From positions 1-42,207 of the forward strand of contig CANDFO010000016.1 of NCBI GenBank assembly GCA_947384055.1: a stretch of 42,207 nucleotides of DNA, read 5' to 3'. How positions within the stretch are numbered: position 1 is the first letter of the stretch; each line of letters opens with the position of its first letter. Both the position numbers and the translations under genes were made by a program. Shown here piece after piece: positions 9,134 through 15,917 of this stretch. Below the pieces are notes generated by a model. That model ran no database searches, had not been told where the DNA came from, and worked only from the letters and a program-made list of their open reading frames with translations. Source of the DNA: an uncultured Flavonifractor sp. (GTDB lineage Bacteria > Bacillota > Clostridia > Oscillospirales > Oscillospiraceae).

Positions 9134-10243
9134 ATGGGGCCGGGCCAGAAGCAGATGGTGTTTTGCTGTGCCGAACAGTGGATGGGCGGCCAGCTTTATC
9201 ACATGGAGCCCTGGGGAGAGGGCCTGAAGCTGTCTGAGGGCCGGACCACCGGCTGCTGCTGCATGGCGGCAGTGGACAGCGGGGAAAACGGCTTCCGCTG
9301 GGGCAGGGCGGTGGTGGAGGCCATTCTCCCCCGGGACACCGCCCTGCGGGTGTACGCCTGGGCGTCGGATACCCGCCGGTGGGGGGACTGGGCGGACCTG
9401 GACGAGGGTATTCGCGCGGCGGAGGGAGACCCCCGGGTATCGCTGGCGGAGGTATTCGGCCCGCCGGCGGCGGAAAGCGGGGATTTTTACCTCAAGTGCC
9501 GGGGCCGCTACCTGTGGCTGATGCTGGAGCTGGCGGCCACTGGGGGGGAGACGCCGGAGATCCGCCGCCTGCGCCTGTGGATGGGGGGCGACCATATGAG
9601 CCAGTACCTGCCCGCCGTCTATCAGGGGGACGATTTTACTTACCGGTTTCTGTCCATCTTTGACAGCATGTTCGCCGACATGGAGCGGGCTATTGACGAG
9701 CTGCCCGGCCGGATCGACTGTGATAACGCCGAAGGGGAGCTGCTGCGCTACCTGGCGGGCTGGGTGTGCGTGGAGGGCGGCGGCACGGCGGAGGAGCTGA
9801 GGGAGCGCATCCGCACCGCCCTGCGGGACTATGAATCCAGCTGTACGGTAGAGGGAGTCCGGCGGAATATCCGCCGCCTGACCGGACGGGAGGCCATTCT
9901 GCTGGAGCCGGCCCAGATCTCTCCCAACCGTCCGGAGTGCCGGGACCCGGCCCTGTTCCGGCGGCTGTATGGGGAGGACCCCTGCCGGGTGTTTGCCCTG
10001 CTGCCGGAAAAAACCTTCTCCAGCCGCCAGGAGCAGAAGGATTTCCAGCGGGAGATGGAGGCCCTCCTCCCCGCGGGTGTGTCCCTCCAGGCGGTCCAGC
10101 TGGAGCAGTGTATTCAGCTGGACTGGCATACCTACCTGGGCATCAACTCCCGCGTGGGCGGGTATACCCCCGCGGCGCTGGACGAACAGGTGCCCATCCA
10201 CTATGATACCACGATTGGAGGAGCCGACCATGAATCATGCTAA
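9134..10243 (+). CDS. eCIS tail protein I-like (gpI/gp7) baseplate component
   Basis: The 369-aa protein has an N-terminal beta-rich part (residues 1-155) and a C-terminal gpI-like domain (about 160-330). In the latter, YLPAVYQGDDFTYRFLSIFD begins the family signature, followed by the helical FADMERAIDELP and LLRYLAGWVCVEGG segments and the RTALRDYESSCTVEGVRRNI motif. gpI proteins attach at the periphery of the baseplate wedge and anchor fibres. The ATG has a purine-rich GAGGGAGAGGGGG upstream. The last 14 nt overlap the next gene, so the two are probably co-translated. Confidence 0.85.
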   Translation: MGPGQKQMVFCCAEQWMGGQLYHMEPWGEGLKLSEGRTTGCCCMAAVDSGENGFRWGRAVVEAILPRDTALRVYAWASDTRRWGDWADLDEGIRAAEGDPRVSLAEVFGPPAAESGDFYLKCRGRYLWLMLELAATGGETPEIRRLRLWMGGDHMSQYLPAVYQGDDFTYRFLSIFDSMFADMERAIDELPGRIDCDNAEGELLRYLAGWVCVEGGGTAEELRERIRTALRDYESSCTVEGVRRNIRRLTGREAILLEPAQISPNRPECRDPALFRRLYGEDPCRVFALLPEKTFSSRQEQKDFQREMEALLPAGVSLQAVQLEQCIQLDWHTYLGINSRVGGYTPAALDEQVPIHYDTTIGGADHESC

Positions 10244-12020
10244 CCCCTTTCCGCTGGAGCGCAACCGCTATTTTTACGGCAAGCTGCTTACCGTGCGGGA
10301 TTTTGAGACGGAACAGCGCTATCACGGCCTCAAGCGGGCCTTGGTCAACCGCCTGGTTCACGGCGCGGGGGTGGTGTGCGGTCTGGGCGTCACCGCCAGC
10401 GACGAGTCTACGCTGGTAATTGAGAGCGGTATGGCTCTGGACTACCAGGGCCGGGAGATCTTCCTGCCCGAGACCCGGTTCCGAAAGCTGCAGATGCTGG
10501 AGGGACAGGAGACGCTGGGAGGGCATAAGGACGCCTACCTCTGCCTGTCCTACCACGAGGAAGGGGTGGAGCCCGTCAATGCCGCCGGCGCGGAAGGCGG
10601 TGCGGGGCGGCAGTTCGACCTGACCCGGGAGGGGTGCCGCCTGTTCCTGAGCACCGAGACCCCCGACTACCGGGAGCTGCTGGAGGCCGCCGGGCAGGAA
10701 AATGTGTCGGTGCTCTATCAGAGCGAGGAGCTGACCCTGGTGTTTTCCGCCCCTGCGGAGCTGTGCGCCGGGGAGGAGGCGCGGATTCAGGTTCTGGTGG
10801 TCAAGGGCGAGCAGACGCCTCCGGTGAAGTTTTCCCTGGAGGGGGAGAACACCTTTACAGACAGCGAAAATGGCCGCCTGCGCCTGGAATATCAGGAGAG
10901 CCGGGAGGAACGGCGGTGCGTATATACGGCGGCCTTCCCCCTGCGGGTGAAGGCCATGGGGGATGTGCTCAGCAGGTATTTTCCCGCGGGCTGTGAGCTG
11001 AATGTGGAGCTGGGCAGCCACCACTACAAAAATTATCTGACGCTGGAAGCGGAGGCCTGTGTCTGCCAGGACCAGGAGTCCCGCCGCCTGCGCCGCAGGC
11101 AGGGGGACGGCCTGAGCGCCCATCTGCGTGGCCGGGAGCTGCCCATCTATCTGGCCAAGCTGGAGCTGGTCCACTCCGCCGGCGGGGTGTTTGTGGGGCG
11201 GGTGACGGACCTGCCCTTCCGTCAGACCGTCCTCCGGGAGGACGGGGAACAGGAGGGGACCGCCGCCGAACTGCGGGTGACGGCCTCGGCGCGCAGTCTG
11301 GAGTACTGGCAGAAGCCGGATGTCAAGGCCTCCTATCAGCCCTCCGCCGGGGGACTCCATCTGGACTTTGGCATTCCGTCGCCGGAGCAGTACGACTACG
11401 CGGTGTCCCACGGGTCGGTGGAGCTGGCCCTGCCGGGGGGAATCCGAGTGAACAGCCGGGTGTATTCCGAGGAGCTCGCCCACGGCCTGGGGCCTGGAGC
11501 GGTGGACGTGCGCCTGAGTGTGGAGTTTATGGACGCCGCCAGGGAGGAGACCGCCCTGCTGTGGGGAAACAGCGAGGTTTTTAAGTCCAAAGCGCTGAAG
11601 CTCTCGCCTCCCTGGGTGGAGCCGGCGGCGGTGGTATACCCGGAGCGGGGGACCATGCGCATCGGCCTTTGGCTCCACGACACGGTGGAGGGCAATCTGG
11701 TGCGGGTGCACTACTTTGTACAGAAGCCGGAGCGGGATACCAGCCGCATTTTATCCCAGCGGCGGGCCAGTCTGACAGTGAAGCCGGAGTTCTCCCGCCT
11801 GCGCTGCCGGGGGAAGCTCCAGCTCCAGGCGGAGACGGCAGGCTGCGCGGACCAGCGGGTGGTCTGGAGCGTACGGGAGGAAAACGGCGGGGCTGTGGAC
11901 CGCAGCGGTCTCTATCAGGCGCCGGAGCTGCCGGGAACCTATGAGATAACCGCAGTGCTGGAGGCGGACGAGACCGTAAGCGCCAGCGCCTTTGTGGTGG
12001 TGGAGCGGGAAGGACGGTAG
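10230..12020 (+). CDS. eCIS structural protein of unknown role with C-terminal Ig-like domain
   Basis: From ATG 10230 (GGAGGAG at 10217-10223) the product is 596 aa; the frame is open further upstream, but that region overlaps gpI and has no better start. The N-terminus (NPFPLERNRYFYGKLLTVRD, then RLVHGAGVVCGLGV and ALDYQGREIFLPE) is a module I associate with conserved hypothetical genes near baseplate genes of Gram-positive and actinobacterial eCIS. The middle is beta-rich with no recognised fold. The last ~80 residues (about 517-594) look like a bacterial Ig-like domain: VVWSVREENGGAVDRSGLYQ followed by APELPGTYEITAV. It could be a wedge extension or receptor-binding/fibre-like part; the Ig domain favours surface contacts. 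Function is inferred. Confidence 0.7.
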   Translation: MNHANPFPLERNRYFYGKLLTVRDFETEQRYHGLKRALVNRLVHGAGVVCGLGVTASDESTLVIESGMALDYQGREIFLPETRFRKLQMLEGQETLGGHKDAYLCLSYHEEGVEPVNAAGAEGGAGRQFDLTREGCRLFLSTETPDYRELLEAAGQENVSVLYQSEELTLVFSAPAELCAGEEARIQVLVVKGEQTPPVKFSLEGENTFTDSENGRLRLEYQESREERRCVYTAAFPLRVKAMGDVLSRYFPAGCELNVELGSHHYKNYLTLEAEACVCQDQESRRLRRRQGDGLSAHLRGRELPIYLAKLELVHSAGGVFVGRVTDLPFRQTVLREDGEQEGTAAELRVTASARSLEYWQKPDVKASYQPSAGGLHLDFGIPSPEQYDYAVSHGSVELALPGGIRVNSRVYSEELAHGLGPGAVDVRLSVEFMDAAREETALLWGNSEVFKSKALKLSPPWVEPAAVVYPERGTMRIGLWLHDTVEGNLVRVHYFVQKPERDTSRILSQRRASLTVKPEFSRLRCRGKLQLQAETAGCADQRVVWSVREENGGAVDRSGLYQAPELPGTYEITAVLEADETVSASAFVVVEREGR

Positions 12021-12043
12021 TCCGCCGGTCTGGGGATTCGCTT

Positions 12044-12071
12044 TTGACGCCGCCCGCAGACCAGTGAAAAT
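12044..12071 (+). promoter_or_regulatory. weak candidate promoter before the membrane-signalling block
   Basis: TTGACG at 12044-12049 and GAAAAT at 12066-12071 are separated by 16 nt, in the only AT-richer gap (12021-12128) between the baseplate genes and the gene at 12129. The -35 is good but the -10 matches only four of six consensus bases, so this is tentative. Confidence 0.25.
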
Positions 12072-12128
12072 TGGTGTAAAGTAAAAACACATGACAGCCG
12101 GAGACGGGGCGGAAGGGGGGAGACGCGG

Positions 12129-12869
12129 ATGGAGGCCATGCTGGTGCGAGAGCGATATAAGGTGGTCCGGGTGCCGGAGGTCCGGGAGAATTACGCCTTC
12201 GCCGAGGCGGTGGATCTGCTGGACCGCGAGAAGGGCGCCCGCCTGCTGAATATTTATGAGGGCCCCCTGCTGCGGACTTATCTGGCGGATTTTGACCGGA
12301 TGGGCGCGTGCGGCGCCTTTGTGGAGCTCTTTGCCGAAGGGGGCAGCCTGGTGAGCGTCTTTACCGGCGCAGACGGAACCCCTATCGACCAGGTGTTCTT
12401 CCAGGGGGACGGCCACCCCTGGCGCACCCGCGTGTACTACGCGGGGGAACTGCTGGAACGGGCGCTGGAGATGGCGGACCTGCCCCCGGCGGTGAGCTGC
12501 GCGGCCATGCTGTCGGAAAATGTGCTGATTGACCTGGCGGAGGAGCGCATCCGCCTGCGCTTCCGGGTGGTGCCCCTGGAGGACATGGACGGGAGAGAGC
12601 TGGCCTGGCTGACGGGAGACCAGCTGAAAAAGATCCTGCGTCCCACGGCCGGCTCGCCGGTGGAGCTGCTGGACTTTTTGGAGGAGCTGGAGCAGGGCTG
12701 CCAGGAGAGCGTGGTGCGGATGTACCGGCTGTGGCGCGCGCGGTATGAGACGCTCTGGGCGGCACATGAGGCACTGGAGGAAAAAAACGTGTTCCAGCGG
12801 TGGCAGACTTTGGTCTGGAGCCGGCTGAAACGTCGGATGACGGCCGGAAAGAGGAGGCGAGCGGGCTGA
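12129..12869 (+). CDS. conserved hypothetical protein, possibly a degenerate protein-kinase fold
   Basis: I do not recognise this 246-aa protein with certainty. Its start (VRERYKVVRVPEVRENYAFA) aligns by eye with the beginning of a Ser/Thr kinase N-lobe, and FAEGGSLVSVFTGADGTPID plus SENVLIDLAEERIRLRF sit where the hinge and the catalytic-loop/DFG segments would be. The glycine loop, VAIK lysine, HRD and DFG motifs are all absent, so it cannot be an active kinase of the usual type. There are no membrane segments; the C-terminus is very basic (KRRMTAGKRRRAG). It has a strong purine-rich ribosome binding site and its TGA overlaps the ATG of the membrane cyclase-like gene. A binding or scaffold role is speculative. 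Confidence 0.6.
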   Translation: MEAMLVRERYKVVRVPEVRENYAFAEAVDLLDREKGARLLNIYEGPLLRTYLADFDRMGACGAFVELFAEGGSLVSVFTGADGTPIDQVFFQGDGHPWRTRVYYAGELLERALEMADLPPAVSCAAMLSENVLIDLAEERIRLRFRVVPLEDMDGRELAWLTGDQLKKILRPTAGSPVELLDFLEELEQGCQESVVRMYRLWRARYETLWAAHEALEEKNVFQRWQTLVWSRLKRRMTAGKRRRAG

Positions 12870-15523
12870 TGCGGGCGAAAAAATGGGGAACCTTTCTGGT
12901 CCTGCTGATTCTGCTGGGCGGCGGCGCGGCGCTGCTCTTCTGGGAGCTGGGTGCGGAGTGCCTCTCCATTCTGCGCACGGGGAGGGGCTCGGAGGAGTAT
13001 GTGCTGACCGCCGCCGGAGGAACGGGGAGCTTCTATGCGCTGGGCTGGCGGGGAGAGAGGCTTCAGCTGGTGAGGGCGGACGCCTCCGGCCGGCGGGAGG
13101 AGCTGTGGACCCTGACCGCGGCGGAGCTGCCCTGTCAGATGCACCCGGCGGCCCTCTATCCCGCTTCCGGCGGCGCGGTGTACCTGGGCGTATATGACGT
13201 GGGAGAGGACCCGGTGAAACTGCGGCTCTACCGGCTGAGCGAGCAGGGAGCCGCGGCGGAGCTGCTCCTGAGCGAGCCCTGTCGGGGGACGGGTCTCCGG
13301 GAGCAGATGGACAGCGTGGGCCTGTCCGCCTTTTCCGAGGTGGACAGCGTCGTTACCTTCGCGGTGGTGCGGGGGGATACCGCCGAATTTTACCAGCGGA
13401 TCAGTGCCGCCGCCGGGCTGGAGCACCTGCGGACGGTGTCCCGGCCGGGCCTGCGGACAGGGCTGGCACTGTCGGACGGCTCTCTGCTCCTGGCGGGAGA
13501 GCGGGGGCTGGAGCGGCTGGGCGGAGAAGACGCCGTCCTGACAGAGGCAGGATGGGCGATGAGCTTGACACAGGCTGGCACCGGCGTCTACTACGTAGAC
13601 GGGGCCAGCCTTGAGGTGTTTTATTCGGACTTGGCCGGGCGGCGGCCAATGGCCTGCCTTAGCCTGGAAAAAGACGCCTACGATATGGACCGGTGTACGG
13701 ATTTCTCGGTGACGCGGAACGGGGACGCCCTGCTGCTGATGGAGGGAAAAGACCTCCTGCTGGACCGGGGGGACTCCGTGGTGGAGCTGACCGGCGCGCT
13801 GTACCGGTCCAGGGTCCAGTGTGGGCTGATTCTGGCGGGACTGGTCCTGGGGGTGCTGGCGGCAAGCCTGGTTTTGTGGTACGCGGTTTGTGAGGAGCGG
13901 AAGTTCCGCCTGCCCCTGCTGGTGCGCTGGGGCGGGCTGACGGCGGCAGCGGCGGCGCTGGCGGTGGCGGTTCTGCTCCGGTGGGGAGTCCGGCCGGCGG
14001 TGGAGAGAGCCGCGGCGCGGGAAGCCTTTGGACTGATGGGCAGCACCGTGTCCCTGGCGCTCTGGGAGCCGCAGGAGGGGCCGGAGGCCCTGGGACTCCA
14101 ACTGGAGCGGAGCCTGGCGGAGCTGGAGGAGGGACTGTACCGGGACGCAGCCGTATCGGTGTATGCCCCGGACGAAAATGGGTGCTGGATTTTGGAAAGA
14201 GGCGGCGGACTGCCTGGGGGGTGCCGGGCGGAGCTGAGTCCGAGCTTTGACCGGGAGCGGGCGCAGCAGGCCGCCGGAACGGGCTCGGCCCGGTGGAGCC
14301 GGCTCCGGGGACGGGACGCCCGCTGGGTGCTGTACCGGTCCTGGGGAGACCGGGTGCTGGCGGTGGACGTGGGGGGCTCGCTCCTGTTGGACCGGGTCGG
14401 AGCGGAGTACTGGCGGATGTCCCGGGGCATGGAGGCGCTGGCGGCGCTGCTGACGGCGCTGACCCTAACAGTCCTGGCCCTGCTGACCCGGGGGCTGCGC
14501 CGGGTGGCCGGGGGCATGGAGCGGATTGCGGCAGGGGAGCGGGGCGTTCACCTGCGGCTGGGCGGCGGGGACGAGCTGGCCAGCCTGGCGGAGGACCTGA
14601 ATGCCCTGTCGGGGGCCCTGGAGGGACTGGAGCGGCACCAGAGCGAGCTGGCCCAGTCCTACCGCCGCTTTGTGCCGGAGCGGATTCTCTCACTGCTGGG
14701 GAAAACCTCCATCACCCAGGTGGATAAGCAGACCTTTGTCACCCGGGACCTGACGGCCATGATGCTCCGTTTCCGGCTTCCGCCGGAGGTCTATGCCCGC
14801 AGCGGCCGGGAGCTCTTCGACAGCGTCAACGAGATCCTGGAGCGGACCGCCCCCATTGTGACGGCCCAGGGGGGCGCGGTATTCAACTTTGCCTATGACG
14901 GCTACGACGCGGTCTTTGAGCAGGGCAGCGCCGCGGGAGTGAGCACCGCCGTGGCGGTCCAGCAGGAGATTCTGGAGCTGAACCGGGAGCGGGAGGCCGC
15001 TGGAAAGGCACCGGTAGTGGTGCACATTGCCCTGGACAAGGGCAGCGTGATGCTGGGCGTGGTGGGAGACGAGAACCAGATTGAGCCCGCGTCCATTTCC
15101 TCCAGCTTCTCCACGGTGCGGCATCTGACCGCCCTGTGCGGGCGGCTCCAGGCGGGGATTCTGTGCACCGAGGCGGTGATTGCCGGCGCCGGGGGCTACG
15201 GCAGCCGGTATATGGGCAGATGCGCCGGGGGCGGCGGGTACGTACGGACCTATGAGATTTTCGACGGGGACCCCTACAGTGTGCGCAAGGTAAAGGAGGC
15301 CTCCGGAGACCGCTTTTCCCAGGGGGTGTACGCCCTCTACAGCCGGGATTTTTCGGAGGCGAAGCGGATTTTCCTCGGTCTGGTTCACGCCAATACCGGA
15401 GACGGCGGCGCCCGCTATTACCTGTATCTGGCGGACCGGCTGGAGAAGGAGCCGGAGGCGGAGATCAGCCTGGACCAGGATACGGCCAGGGAGGGGGACG
15501 GCTATGGGGACCACACAGCTTGA
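12869..15523 (+). CDS. multi-pass membrane sensor with degenerate class III adenylate cyclase domain
   Basis: From ATG 12869 (overlapping the previous stop; GAGGAGG at 12851-12857) the product is 884 aa. It has an N-terminal membrane helix (about residues 6-24), an extracytoplasmic region possibly built of propeller-like repeats (about 30-315), two further helices (about 319-341 and 347-372), a second outside domain, a fourth helix (about 525-543), a HAMP-like segment (MERIAAGERGVHLRLGGGDE) and a cyclase homology domain (about 610-800; RRFVPERILSLLGKTSITQV is the usual entry). The first metal-binding Asp of class III cyclases is missing: the usual FxDIRGF position reads MMLRFRLPPE. The second patch keeps an Asp (FNFAYDGYDAVF). 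It is therefore probably not catalytic, but may bind nucleotide or a partner. Confidence 0.75.
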   Translation: MRAKKWGTFLVLLILLGGGAALLFWELGAECLSILRTGRGSEEYVLTAAGGTGSFYALGWRGERLQLVRADASGRREELWTLTAAELPCQMHPAALYPASGGAVYLGVYDVGEDPVKLRLYRLSEQGAAAELLLSEPCRGTGLREQMDSVGLSAFSEVDSVVTFAVVRGDTAEFYQRISAAAGLEHLRTVSRPGLRTGLALSDGSLLLAGERGLERLGGEDAVLTEAGWAMSLTQAGTGVYYVDGASLEVFYSDLAGRRPMACLSLEKDAYDMDRCTDFSVTRNGDALLLMEGKDLLLDRGDSVVELTGALYRSRVQCGLILAGLVLGVLAASLVLWYAVCEERKFRLPLLVRWGGLTAAAAALAVAVLLRWGVRPAVERAAAREAFGLMGSTVSLALWEPQEGPEALGLQLERSLAELEEGLYRDAAVSVYAPDENGCWILERGGGLPGGCRAELSPSFDRERAQQAAGTGSARWSRLRGRDARWVLYRSWGDRVLAVDVGGSLLLDRVGAEYWRMSRGMEALAALLTALTLTVLALLTRGLRRVAGGMERIAAGERGVHLRLGGGDELASLAEDLNALSGALEGLERHQSELAQSYRRFVPERILSLLGKTSITQVDKQTFVTRDLTAMMLRFRLPPEVYARSGRELFDSVNEILERTAPIVTAQGGAVFNFAYDGYDAVFEQGSAAGVSTAVAVQQEILELNREREAAGKAPVVVHIALDKGSVMLGVVGDENQIEPASISSSFSTVRHLTALCGRLQAGILCTEAVIAGAGGYGSRYMGRCAGGGGYVRTYEIFDGDPYSVRKVKEASGDRFSQGVYALYSRDFSEAKRIFLGLVHANTGDGGARYYLYLADRLEKEPEAEISLDQDTAREGDGYGDHTA

Positions 15524-15758
15524 GGACCGGCGGCAGGAGAGCCTGGTGGCCCAGGCCCGCCGGCTGGCGGGCAGAGAAGGGATTTCCCCCCGGGAGGAGG
15601 CGCCTGGGGAGCCGGTGATAGCCTGGGACGGACGGGTGCGCCGTTCGCCGGTGCAGCCCCTGCGGGGATACCGGCGGCGGAGCATACTGTCCTGGCTTGT
15701 GCCGGCGCTGCTGCTGGCGGTGGCGGCGGGTGTGCTCCTGGCGGCGGTACTCCGGTAG
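15504..15758 (+). CDS. small tail-anchored membrane protein
   Basis: This 84-aa protein begins with a charged region (residues 1-60) containing many Arg, Gln and Glu and ends in one hydrophobic helix (about 62-83, SILSWLVPALLLAVAAGVLL) with two residues after it, the layout of a C-tail-anchored protein. The ATG at 15504 lies 20 nt inside the end of the cyclase-like gene, in another frame, with GAGGGGG upstream, so it is likely co-translated with it. No family is recognised. It may be an accessory subunit of the membrane sensor. Confidence 0.6.
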   Translation: MGTTQLEDRRQESLVAQARRLAGREGISPREEAPGEPVIAWDGRVRRSPVQPLRGYRRRSILSWLVPALLLAVAAGVLLAAVLR

Positions 15759-15775
15759 GACGGGGCCGCCGAAAG

Positions 15776-15877
15776 CGGAAAAGGGCGGCTGTGCCGCGGC
15801 CTTTCCGTAAAGCGACCAGGTCTCGTTTGAAACCTGGAATGTGTCCGGGCGGGGAAGGATGCCCGGTCTGGGCGTTT
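15776..15877 (+). terminator. cluster of three hairpins, possible terminator
   Basis: The 159-nt gap before the MORN gene contains an imperfect hairpin at 15776-15807 (CGGAAA/TTTCCG plus inner pairs), a perfect inverted repeat CCAGGT/ACCTGG at 15816-15837, and CCGGGC/GCCCGG at 15845-15866. The last is followed by GCCC-GGGC and a short GTTTT run ending at 15877. The last hairpin with its T-run could end or attenuate transcription before the MORN gene. Confidence 0.4.
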
Positions 15878-15917
15878 TAACAAGTTTCAGACAAGGCCTG
15901 CATAGGAGGGCTTCCTT

